From Gammaproteobacteria bacterium (lineage in GTDB: Bacteria; Pseudomonadota; Gammaproteobacteria; UBA6429; Thiohalophilaceae), in NCBI GenBank assembly GCA_016125505.1, contig WGLP01000002.1, positions 124,001 through 188,000 on the forward strand: a DNA stretch of 64,000 nt, written 5' to 3'. The notes beneath the pieces were generated by a model. That model worked only from the letters and a program-made list of their open reading frames with translations. It ran no database searches and was not told the origin of the DNA. A program made the translations under genes and the position numbers. Shown piece after piece: positions 28,160-37,064 of this stretch (position 1 is its first letter; every line of letters starts with the position of its first letter).

Positions 28160-31100
28160 GGGCCATCATTCGTTTTCTGGTCGAACGACCCCTGGTGATC
28201 AACCTGGTCTCGGTATTCCTGCTGGTGCTGGGCCTGGTGGTGTCTATCTACCTGATCAATCGCGAGGCGTTTCCCAACGTCAACCTGGATAAGATTCAGA
28301 TCGATACGGTGTATCCCGGCGCGTCGCCACGGGAAGTGGAACAACTGATCATTACCCCCATCGAGCAGGAACTGCGTTCACTCAATGGCATCGATACCAT
28401 GGTGTCGATGTCCTTTCCCGGTTCCGGCCGGATCGTCATGGAAGTCGACCCGAGTTCGAGCAATCGCGACAAGTTGTCCAACGAAATTTCGCTGGCAGTG
28501 GATCGTGCCGATCTGCCGACCGATCTGCCGGACCCGCCGGTAGTGACGGAGATCGATGGCGCCGTGTTTCCGATTATCCGCATGTCGGTGGCGGCACCGC
28601 TGGATGATCTGCACCTGAAACGCCTGGCGGACAAGATCAAGGATGACTTGCTGAATCTCACTGGCATTGCGCGCGTGCAGGTGCTGAGCGATCGCAAGGC
28701 AGAACTGCGCGTGACCGTGGACCCGGAAAAGATGGCGGCCAATCGGATCTCCGTCGCCGACGTGGCCAATGCCATCAGTCGCTGGAATCTGAACACACCC
28801 GGTGGTGAAATCGATACGCCGGAGGGACAGAAATCCGTGCGCATGGTAGGCGAGTTCAAGGACCCCCAGGATGCCGCGTCGCTGGTCTTGCGCGCCAACG
28901 ACATGGGTAACGATGTGACGCTGGGTGATGTCGCAATGGTGACGGAGTCGCTGGAGAAACCGCGCATCATTTACGAGGTAAAAGGCAAACCCGCCATCTC
29001 CATGCTGATCCTCAAAAAGGCCGATGCCGATATCATCGATACCGTGGATACGCTCAAGGACTATATCAAGACCATGCCGGAGCGCTACGGCAATGACATC
29101 GAGGTGGATACCTTTCAGGACTTTTCGCACTTTACCCGTTTACGTTTAGGCGTGCTCACCAACAACGGCATCGTCGGTCTGGTGCTGGTGTTCGTGTCGC
29201 TGTTGCTGTTCCTGCGTTTTTCCGTGGCCATGACCACGACGTGGGGTCTGCCCATCATTTTCATGACGGGGATGTTTGTTCTCTACAGTACCGGCGTGAC
29301 ACTGAATCTGATCTCCATGATGGGCTTCATCATGGTGCTGGGGATGCTGGTGGACGACGCCATTATTATTGGTGAGAACATCACGTATCACATGGAGCGG
29401 GGACTCAAGCCCAATGATGCGGCGGTGACCGGTGCGCTGGAACTCCTGGGTCCGGTCACCGCGACTATCATGACCACCATCGCGGCGTTCCTGCCCATGT
29501 ATTTTGTCTCGGGCATTATCGGTAAATTCATTGTTGCGATCCCCACGGTGGTGATCACCTTGCTGACGATTTCCTGGCTGGAGTCTTTCCTGTTCCTGCC
29601 CAGCCACGTGGCGCATGTCACCAATCCGCACAAGCACCCGCCGGAACGGCGCTGGCTGGTGGCGCTGGAGAATGGTTACATCCGGGTGTTGACGATGGCC
29701 TTACGTTTTCGCTGGATTACGGTGTTGGTGTCGTTCTTGATCCTGGCGGGTTCGCTGGTGCTGGCAAAAGCGAAAATGGATTTCCAGTTGTTTCCGCCGG
29801 CCGGTGTCGATGAATTCGTGGTTCGTGTGACCGCGCCACCGGGCACCAGTATCGAGACCATGCGGGATCGACTACGGGATGTCGACAAACGCCTGCGCGA
29901 TTACATCAATCCCAAGTACCTGGAATCCACGCTACTCAAAAGCGGTGATGTCTCCCTGGATGAAGGGGACCCATTGACACAGCGCGGCAGTCGTTACGGT
30001 CAGGTGCGGGCGATTTATATTCCGGCAGTGAGTCGTCCGGAACACGACGTGCTGAAGGATATGCATCATCTGGAAAAGACCATCCCGAAGGAATTTCCGA
30101 AGCTGGAGATAACGTTTACCGCGATTCGACCCGGACCACCGCTGGGCAGGCCGCTGGAGGCGGAGATCTCCAGCTATGACGATCACTTTAGTGAAAAGGC
30201 CGCGCAGGGTTTGATGGACTATCTTGCGACAGTGGATGGCGTTACCAGCATCGACAGTGGTCTGAAAAAAGGCGATGACGAACTGCATGTCGTGGTCGAT
30301 CGCCAGAAGGCCACGTATGCCGGGATTAATCTGTCAACGATATCGCAACAGGTGCGCGCGGCGGTGGGCGGTCTGGTGGTTTCCCATATCCGTAAAGGGA
30401 CCGAGCAAGTGGATGTCACGATTCGCTTCCCGGAGAAAGGTGCGCAGGAGGTCCGGCAACTGGAGGATTTGCTCATCCCCAACAACCACGACGGTCTGGT
30501 GCCGCTGCACAAGATCGCCAAACTCGTGGACTATCCCGGCTTTACCACGATTCGCCACTCGGAAGGGATTCGCATCGTGAACGTGGTCGCGGACATCGAC
30601 GCGGAGAAGATCACCAGCGTCAAGCTCAACCAGTTGGTCAAGGCGCATGAAAAAGACTGGCAGGGCGATGTCCACGGCAAGGTCAAAGTGAACTATGGCG
30701 GTGAAGAGGAAAAGAACCAGGAGTCGTTTGTCAGCCTGGCCTTCGCCTTTGTGTTTGCCTTATTGGCGATCTTCTTCATCCTGGCGATCCAGTTCAATAA
30801 TATGAGTTATCCGTTTATCGTGATGCTGGCGATTCCATTCGGGGCCATCGGCATTATTCTCAGTTTTTATCTGCATGGTCTGTACTGGAAGCCCATGCCG
30901 CTGTCGTTCTTCTCCAGCCTGGGCATGATTGCGCTCACCGGTGTGGTGGTGAACAGCTCGCTGGTGCTGCTGGTGTTCATCCAGCGTGCACGCCAGGAAG
31001 GCATGGCAATATTGGACGCCATCGTGCTGGCGGGACGTCGGCGCCTGCGCGCGGTCGTGCTCACCGCCGCCACGACCGTGGTGGGTCTGTTACCGACCGC

Positions 31101-31254
31101 CTACGGCTGGGGTGGTATGGATCCGTTTGTCGCACCGATGGCCATGGCATTGTCGTGGGGCCTGATGGTGGCCACGGTCTTTACCCTGATTACCATCCCG
31201 GCGGTACTGGCGATCGGCCATGATATTCGGGACCTCGTGCTGCGCAAGCGGTGA
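28156..31254 (+). CDS. RND efflux transporter permease
   Basis: A 1032-residue resistance-nodulation-division transporter, full length for the family. One N-terminal helix, a large periplasmic loop, a six-helix block (about 335-560), a second periplasmic loop and a final helix block match the AcrB layout. The proton-relay motif VDDAI is present in the fourth helix region. It starts inside the TolC stop. No membrane-fusion (adaptor) gene lies in the operon, which is unusual because these pumps normally need one. Substrate unknown. Confidence 0.92.
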   Translation: MRAIIRFLVERPLVINLVSVFLLVLGLVVSIYLINREAFPNVNLDKIQIDTVYPGASPREVEQLIITPIEQELRSLNGIDTMVSMSFPGSGRIVMEVDPSSSNRDKLSNEISLAVDRADLPTDLPDPPVVTEIDGAVFPIIRMSVAAPLDDLHLKRLADKIKDDLLNLTGIARVQVLSDRKAELRVTVDPEKMAANRISVADVANAISRWNLNTPGGEIDTPEGQKSVRMVGEFKDPQDAASLVLRANDMGNDVTLGDVAMVTESLEKPRIIYEVKGKPAISMLILKKADADIIDTVDTLKDYIKTMPERYGNDIEVDTFQDFSHFTRLRLGVLTNNGIVGLVLVFVSLLLFLRFSVAMTTTWGLPIIFMTGMFVLYSTGVTLNLISMMGFIMVLGMLVDDAIIIGENITYHMERGLKPNDAAVTGALELLGPVTATIMTTIAAFLPMYFVSGIIGKFIVAIPTVVITLLTISWLESFLFLPSHVAHVTNPHKHPPERRWLVALENGYIRVLTMALRFRWITVLVSFLILAGSLVLAKAKMDFQLFPPAGVDEFVVRVTAPPGTSIETMRDRLRDVDKRLRDYINPKYLESTLLKSGDVSLDEGDPLTQRGSRYGQVRAIYIPAVSRPEHDVLKDMHHLEKTIPKEFPKLEITFTAIRPGPPLGRPLEAEISSYDDHFSEKAAQGLMDYLATVDGVTSIDSGLKKGDDELHVVVDRQKATYAGINLSTISQQVRAAVGGLVVSHIRKGTEQVDVTIRFPEKGAQEVRQLEDLLIPNNHDGLVPLHKIAKLVDYPGFTTIRHSEGIRIVNVVADIDAEKITSVKLNQLVKAHEKDWQGDVHGKVKVNYGGEEEKNQESFVSLAFAFVFALLAIFFILAIQFNNMSYPFIVMLAIPFGAIGIILSFYLHGLYWKPMPLSFFSSLGMIALTGVVVNSSLVLLVFIQRARQEGMAILDAIVLAGRRRLRAVVLTAATTVVGLLPTAYGWGGMDPFVAPMAMALSWGLMVATVFTLITIPAVLAIGHDIRDLVLRKR

Positions 31255-31280
31255 TGCCGGCAGCCTGCTTTACGCTATCG

Positions 31281-31301
31281 CTTATAATTTTTTCTTATAA
31301 G
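31281..31301. other. AT-rich perfect inverted repeat after the RND gene
   Basis: CTTATAA and TTATAAG are separated by seven bases of mostly T. It lies 27 bases after the RND stop codon. It lacks the GC stem of a standard terminator. Confidence 0.4.
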
Positions 31302-31468
31302 AAGTAAGTAGCCAGACTCGCTTGCCAAGTAGACCAGGACACGGTTATTGCTAAAATTAGGATCGATGAAGCATTAATCCCGCTTTTCAGGTTTTTCATC
31401 CCGTGGGGTATGGGCCTGACGTTTGTAACGGCTATCACCCTTACGAAACTCGTCTAAGGAGGTGTGGC

Positions 31469-32221
31469 ATGAAAACAGCACATTCACTTCAGCATGGCTC
31501 TCCACTCTATGCACCTTGCCGCAGTCTTGCATTCGATGCGCCGTTAGGGTGGCTCAGAAAAGGTTGGCAGGACTTCCGGCGGGCGCCCTTGCACAGTCTG
31601 ATCTATGGCGTGATATTCGCGGCAATCGGTTGGGTGCTGGTCTATCTTTCAAGCGTTGACAACGGTTTTCTTGTGGCCGGTCTTATTGCCAGTCTGCTGA
31701 TAGTCGGTCCCGCGCTCGCATTCGGTCTTTACGATATCAGTCAGCAACTCGAACAGAACCATAAACCGAGTTTTCGTCACGAGCGAGGCAAGGCGTTGCA
31801 TGAAATGGGACACGAACTCATGCTTGTCTTATTGCTGAGCCTGGCGTACCTGATTCTCCTTCTACTGTTGCCGATAGCGATGGATATCATCGGGATCACC
31901 GGGCAGTTTGCCGTTTCTGCTGCCGTACCCATGACAGACGCCGCGACGTTATTCAGCGCGGTCATTTTTGCAGGACTGCTTTTTGTCGTCAGCATGTTCG
32001 CGCTGCCGATGATTCTGGATCAGGATACCGAGGCCATGCTGGCAATCACGACCAGCCTGCATGCGGTATGGCGAAACAAATCGGTGCTGGTGTTCTGGAG
32101 TTTGCTGATCCTGGCGCTGACGGTGATAGGATTCCTGACTGCCCTGATAGGATTCGTGTTTATCGTCCCGGTGCTCGGTTATGCCACCTGGCATGCATAC
32201 CGTGAAACGATTATTAAATAA
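31469..32221 (+). CDS. DUF2189 family integral membrane protein
   Basis: A 250-residue inner-membrane protein with about six hydrophobic helices. The WLRKGWQDFRRAP motif before the first helix and GPALAFGLYDISQQLE match the DUF2189 family, whose function is unknown. The start at 31469 has an excellent AAGGAGGT RBS seven bases upstream. A strong hairpin follows the gene. It is probably transcribed alone. Confidence 0.85.
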   Translation: MKTAHSLQHGSPLYAPCRSLAFDAPLGWLRKGWQDFRRAPLHSLIYGVIFAAIGWVLVYLSSVDNGFLVAGLIASLLIVGPALAFGLYDISQQLEQNHKPSFRHERGKALHEMGHELMLVLLLSLAYLILLLLLPIAMDIIGITGQFAVSAAVPMTDAATLFSAVIFAGLLFVVSMFALPMILDQDTEAMLAITTSLHAVWRNKSVLVFWSLLILALTVIGFLTALIGFVFIVPVLGYATWHAYRETIIK

Positions 32222-32245
32222 GTAGAAATCAGAAAATTGACAGAC

Positions 32246-32280
32246 CGGGGTCAGAGGTCAACTCCTCTGACCCCGTTTTC
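32246..32280 (+). terminator. Terminator, or REP-like GGGGTCAGAG palindrome
   Basis: A 12-base-pair perfect stem (CGGGGTCAGAGG / CCTCTGACCCCG) with loop TCAACT is followed by TTTTC. It can act as a terminator after the DUF2189 gene. The GGGGTCAGAG core is also typical of palindromes linked to Y1 (RAYT) transposases. Confidence 0.75.
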
Positions 32281-32442
32281 GTTTGGACAATAATGATTAA
32301 ATTCATCCAGTAACCTGCAGGGTCCTGTTCATGGAAGGTGGTTTTTCGGGGAATTTGGGGTTTATACTTTCTATATTACAGGGATCTGTATGGGACACCG
32401 GTTAGCAAGCTAAATCACAAGAACAACACTGGATAAGTTGCC

Positions 32443-33420
32443 ATGCTCGAAATCGGTTATCGCTATGCCTGCTTGTGGACATGCCAGTTAATCGGCCTGG
32501 TCCGGCGAATCATCTCGCAGAAACTTGTCCTTAATCTGTTTTTCCTGGTATTGATTTCGGCTGCGCTCTGGGCAGTTGATAACCGCAGTCAGATCACCCG
32601 TAGCTCGGAGGCGAGTCTCCACGCTGTGTATGAGCGGATGACAGGTTATCTCCAGGGGCTATACAAAAAGGTCAATCCGGATTTTAAACCGAAAATCAAA
32701 CCTGACGCCGTAACCCAGGCAGCTGCCAAAAAACAACCTGGTGATACGCCTGCCAAAGCCGATGGAAAACCGCTGTTGTCCCTGATGAATGTGCTCTCGG
32801 TTTGGGCCGCGGGTTTGCTCATCGTCTGGATTATTAAAGTGCGCAGAACCCTGGTGATCGGACAGTTCGATGATCTGAGCGGTGGCAAGGCAAAAATCAA
32901 TTCCAGTGGCTTCAGCATGCTATTGTTGCTCGGGATATCCAATCTCAGTGATCTGTTCTCCGAGTTTGAGCAGGGTCGTGGCGCCATTCCCACGGTGCCA
33001 CAGGCCCTCAAACCGTTGAACGCCGCCATCCAGACCGAAACCATATCGCAATTCATCGAAAAGGCTGTCACGGCCGAGACGAATTTTTCCCTGGGCCCGT
33101 TCAAAATTCCCCTGGGTGTGATTCTCGGCATTATCGGCAAGATGGTGCGTGGACCGCGCATTGCCGGGCAAATCCACATGGTCGGTGACACCTGCATCGT
33201 CACCGCTGAACTGATTGGCAGTCTGGGCGCGCGTATCTGGAAAGTAGAGGCAAAAGCCGATGCGGAATACCAGGCCAGTGACATCGCGTACGACCTTGCC
33301 TGCCGGATCTTCAGCTATCTGGCACTCGAGGATACGGTGAGTTGGCTGGGCCTGAAACATTATGCCGCTGCACTGATCGCCTACCGCCGCAGCGTCAAAC
33401 GAAGATCAGGCACACCTTGA
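32443..33420 (+). CDS. Membrane protein, probable N-terminal part of a split TPR protein
   Basis: A 325-residue protein with two hydrophobic helices (about 25-46 and 110-130) separated by a Lys/Pro-rich periplasmic or cytoplasmic linker, then a soluble alpha/beta domain (about 135-290). The last 20 residues before the stop (WLGLKHYAAALIAYRRSVK) look like the first helix of a TPR motif, cut off by the stop. The next frame, shifted by one base, continues directly with TPR helices. The pair may be a single gene broken by a frameshift, or two genes coupled by a TTGA overlap. Confidence 0.6.
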   Translation: MLEIGYRYACLWTCQLIGLVRRIISQKLVLNLFFLVLISAALWAVDNRSQITRSSEASLHAVYERMTGYLQGLYKKVNPDFKPKIKPDAVTQAAAKKQPGDTPAKADGKPLLSLMNVLSVWAAGLLIVWIIKVRRTLVIGQFDDLSGGKAKINSSGFSMLLLLGISNLSDLFSEFEQGRGAIPTVPQALKPLNAAIQTETISQFIEKAVTAETNFSLGPFKIPLGVILGIIGKMVRGPRIAGQIHMVGDTCIVTAELIGSLGARIWKVEAKADAEYQASDIAYDLACRIFSYLALEDTVSWLGLKHYAAALIAYRRSVKRRSGTP

Positions 33421-35954
33421 ACCTGAAAGATGCGGAGCATGAACTACTGCAGACTGTGGCGGAAGATCCGGATTTCGATCTGGCGTATTACAACCTTGGC
33501 GTTGTCTATACCGAGCTGGACCTGCTGGATGCCGCCGGTGTGGCCTTCGACAAAGCCATTACGATAAACAATCGGCGCTGGAGTGCATATTATGCCCTGG
33601 GGCGTAATCGCTATACTCGCGGCTTGAATATTGGCCTGGATAATTTGGACATGTTACCTGCGCTGGATCGGATCAGGGTGATGACAGAGGCATCGCAGCA
33701 TTATCTGAAGGCTATCGATCACTGTGAGCGGGCCTGTAGATTGGCGCCTTCACTGTTTATCAAGGCACAGGCGCTGAACCTGAAGGCCCTGTGTTATTTG
33801 CGGCAGGGTGATACCGATATCTATCAAGCCGCGCGCACTGCACGCAAGGCGTATATCGCGGCGTGGTGGGCGTTATGCCTGTATGAAAGCCGGCGTACAG
33901 CGAATACAGTTGAACAGAAGATCCTGCATGAACAAACCTATTCTTTTGTCAGCCTGTGCCTGTGGAATTTATCCCAGTATGTCGTATTTGATATCAATAA
34001 TCAGAAAACAGCTGCATTGCCCAGATCCGAGGACGGTAATCCTGACCTGCCTGCGATTGCAAATATTCCGGTGACAAATACCTGGTTACAAAAAATAGTT
34101 TTACGCAAGACGATTAAGTATCTCATCATGGCGCGGATGTTGACGCCCTGGGTGGCGGACATCCACCGTAACCTGGGCTTGATTTACCTGCAATACGGTA
34201 AATACAGGCACGCCATACATGCCCTATATACTTGTGCGCGCGTCGACCCGTCGTCTGCCATCCCCTGGGGCTATCTGGCATTTGCCTATTCTCAATACAA
34301 TAATCAGCGGGCTGTGTTTAATACTTTCTACCGGGTCCTTGATAATTTCGATCCTGCATTCCCGGATAGTCTGGAGTATTCACTCAGGGGCCTGGCCAGG
34401 CTGTATGTCGCCAATGATCAACTGCATGAATTCCTTCGCCAGATGGAGGCCAAAAAGGCAAGAAGGCCTTCAAGTCTGGGACGGTTACTCCTGGTTTTTT
34501 CCTTTCTACCTCGCTTTCTTATAGTCGCCTACAGGATGGGCGGCTATTCCTGGATGGAGTTAGGCCGGCAGTCGCAGATATTAAAGGCATATATGCTGGA
34601 TCGTACCCAGGCGGAAAATGCCCATGAGGCGAATCGGAATATCCTGCAGGTCATTGCCAACCGAATTGACAGACTCTTCGGTTTCGATCGGGAAATCAGC
34701 AAATTGATTGATCAGAAAGACATTGCCGAGTTGGAGAAAAAACTGCAGGAGGAGGTCACTCTGGGATTTGACTGGGAATGCGGCACTATCGAGGTGGCGT
34801 TGGCACAATACTATTACCAGAATGATGACAACGAGAAGGCAATCGAGCATATCGATGCTGCAATAGGCTATTTCAGACATTTACATCCTGATGAAATTCA
34901 GCGGCGCGGACTTTATAGCTATAAGTCCAGAATGCAGCAGTCAAACCGGCAATATGGTGAAGCGCTGGATTCCGCCAAGGTTGGCATTGGTAAGCAGCCA
35001 ATCGGTTCCTACGAACGTAATGCACTGGGTTGGGCCTATTTCAATCTTTCCGACTTTGCCGAGGCTGAAAAGGCCTGGCTGGATGCGTTGTATTGGGAGC
35101 CGAACAATCCGGAGATACATTACAATCTTGGCCTGGCCTATTATTACCAATCACTCGACACGCATATCAAGGATGCACGCAAGGAATTGCTGAATAAGGC
35201 CACGCAATATTTCAATGATGCGTATGAACTGTATTCTCCGGGTGATTCACGCATACGCGCGCGCTATCTCCTGGCGAAATGTTATTTCTATGCCGCCCAT
35301 TACACGCATGCCCTGATTGAATTACGCGCCCTTGAAAAACTGGAACAATACCATGAGGTAGTCAGTCTGGAACTGGCCGATAGTCTCCTGTCACGAGGCG
35401 ATTTCAAGGAGGCGGAATATTGGTTTGTTTCCATATCAGAAAAGCTCGCGGCCAAACTCGCGGATGCCAACGGCGATGTCAATCAACGCATTGTCAGTCT
35501 GCCGCTTTCCGGGGTACAGAATCTCGGCGTCGCACTTTGTTATGCGCATCTGGGAATCGCATCCACGCTGTTGGATCGCGATATCCAGCTCAGCATTGCA
35601 AATGCGGAAATCGATAAGGCCTATACCTTTCTGGAGAATCTCGCCAACAAGGATGAACAAAGCTTCTGGCGTTCACGCTGCGATATATTCAAGTCAAAGG
35701 TTGAAATGAAACAGGGCCAGCCGGAACAGGCAATAGAAAAGCTGGAGGCCGCCATTGCCGCAGACGATGATGCGAATACCTATTATCTGCTTGCGTCCGC
35801 TCTCGAACAAATCATCCAAAAAGCCACCTCGGATCAGGAGAAAACGCTACTGATCGCCAGATTCAGAAACTACTGCACACAGGCGCAGAAAAAAGACTGG
35901 AACGATGAGTTGAAAACTGAGCTTGAACAGCTACAGCAAAAACTTTCCGCTTAA
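33417..35954 (+). CDS. Tetratricopeptide-repeat protein, probable C-terminal part of the preceding gene
   Basis: An 845-residue, largely helical protein made of TPR units (for example DLAYYNLGVVYTELDLLDAA and NPEIHYNLGLAYYYQS). A TTG at 33417 overlaps the stop of the previous frame (TTGA), giving a possible start; the frame is open back to 33342. There is no signal peptide, so if independent it would be cytoplasmic, which is odd for a partner of a membrane protein. TPR scaffolds mediate protein assembly. The gene runs to within 13 bases of the convergent site-2 protease. Confidence 0.7.
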   Translation: MNLKDAEHELLQTVAEDPDFDLAYYNLGVVYTELDLLDAAGVAFDKAITINNRRWSAYYALGRNRYTRGLNIGLDNLDMLPALDRIRVMTEASQHYLKAIDHCERACRLAPSLFIKAQALNLKALCYLRQGDTDIYQAARTARKAYIAAWWALCLYESRRTANTVEQKILHEQTYSFVSLCLWNLSQYVVFDINNQKTAALPRSEDGNPDLPAIANIPVTNTWLQKIVLRKTIKYLIMARMLTPWVADIHRNLGLIYLQYGKYRHAIHALYTCARVDPSSAIPWGYLAFAYSQYNNQRAVFNTFYRVLDNFDPAFPDSLEYSLRGLARLYVANDQLHEFLRQMEAKKARRPSSLGRLLLVFSFLPRFLIVAYRMGGYSWMELGRQSQILKAYMLDRTQAENAHEANRNILQVIANRIDRLFGFDREISKLIDQKDIAELEKKLQEEVTLGFDWECGTIEVALAQYYYQNDDNEKAIEHIDAAIGYFRHLHPDEIQRRGLYSYKSRMQQSNRQYGEALDSAKVGIGKQPIGSYERNALGWAYFNLSDFAEAEKAWLDALYWEPNNPEIHYNLGLAYYYQSLDTHIKDARKELLNKATQYFNDAYELYSPGDSRIRARYLLAKCYFYAAHYTHALIELRALEKLEQYHEVVSLELADSLLSRGDFKEAEYWFVSISEKLAAKLADANGDVNQRIVSLPLSGVQNLGVALCYAHLGIASTLLDRDIQLSIANAEIDKAYTFLENLANKDEQSFWRSRCDIFKSKVEMKQGQPEQAIEKLEAAIAADDDANTYYLLASALEQIIQKATSDQEKTLLIARFRNYCTQAQKKDWNDELKTELEQLQQKLSA

Positions 35955-35967
35955 AACTGCAGGTTCG

Positions 35968-36624
35968 TTATCCCAGGCCGGTCAGGCTTCTGATGATTGT
36001 CATCACGGCGTGGATCACCGGTCCAATGAGATGCCAGAGGATACCGGTGAGCATCAGACCGATCAGGATAAACATGCCATAGGGTTCTATCCTGCTCACG
36101 CTGTAGGCCATGCGCGGCGGCAACAGGCTGGTGAGGATACGCCCGCCATCGGTTGGCGGAATCGGCACCAGGTTAAACACCATCAGCACGGTGTTGATCA
36201 GGATCCCGAACAAACCCATGTAGATTAATGGTGTGCTGAGGATAAACCCCTGGGGCAGCAGCGTGCCTATTTTCACCAGCAAGGCCCAGAAGATGGCCAT
36301 CAACAAATTAGCGACCGGGCCTGCTGCGGCCACCAGGGCGATGTCCCGTTTGGGGTGATGCAGATTGTTCCAGTTGATGGGAACGGGCTTGGCCCAGCCG
36401 AAGGCGAAGCCCACGGTGATGATCAGTAGCGCGGGCACCAGGATCGTCCCAATCGGATCGATATGTTTGAGGGGATTGAGTGTCAGACGTCCCGCTGCAT
36501 ACGCTGTTCTGTCGCCAAGACGCATGGCAACCCAGCCGTGCGAGACTTCATGTATCACGATGGCGAATAATGTAGGCAGTATCGCGACGGTGACTAACTG
36601 CAGGGTGCTGAGCTCGGGGAACAT
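35968..36624 (-). CDS. Site-2 protease family (M50) membrane metalloprotease
   Basis: A 218-residue polytopic protein. The zinc motif HEVSH is in the first third, and the NLVPIPPTDGGR segment carries the third ligand Asp and the typical PDG turn. It matches the short, PDZ-less group of rhomboid-size M50 proteases. Such enzymes cleave substrates within the membrane. No partner anti-sigma factor is adjacent. Confidence 0.9.
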   Translation of the reverse strand: MFPELSTLQLVTVAILPTLFAIVIHEVSHGWVAMRLGDRTAYAAGRLTLNPLKHIDPIGTILVPALLIITVGFAFGWAKPVPINWNNLHHPKRDIALVAAAGPVANLLMAIFWALLVKIGTLLPQGFILSTPLIYMGLFGILINTVLMVFNLVPIPPTDGGRILTSLLPPRMAYSVSRIEPYGMFILIGLMLTGILWHLIGPVIHAVMTIIRSLTGLG

Positions 36625-37064
36625 GCAGACAGAATACCAGATTTATCCCTGGATTTGGGGCTGCAGCGACAGTGTAACTGCACCAAACTAGTACCCGCCG
36701 ATCGCGTCACATCCCATCTTGGATCATCATCCTTCACTCTCGCCGCTGTCATAAAATTGAAAATATGCGCGGTTCGCATTGATGGTCCAGGTCAAAACAG
36801 ATATTTGATCAACTTGTAAGCAATCGAGCATTTTTCTCGGACAGGGATCGATATTTTGCGTTTGATTCGGGTACAATCGTTCGAACTAAATGGAGATGCG
36901 ACGATTGTCTGACACACCATTAGTAAAAAATCGACAGACACGTTCACCTGGCATCCGGATATCGCTCGATGCCGGCACGCTGACCTTCGCTCTACGCCTT
37001 TCATCTTTTCTCTCACTCCAAAACAACATCAACAACGGCCCAGGACTCATGGAGAGATCTCGAC
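36625..37064. other. Gene-free divergent region, nothing definite
   Basis: This 440-base stretch between the divergent site-2 protease and ExeA-like genes contains promoter-like AT-rich patches near 36740-36890 but no matched -35/-10 pair with normal spacing. No hairpin, repeat or credible small gene was found. Confidence 0.5.
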
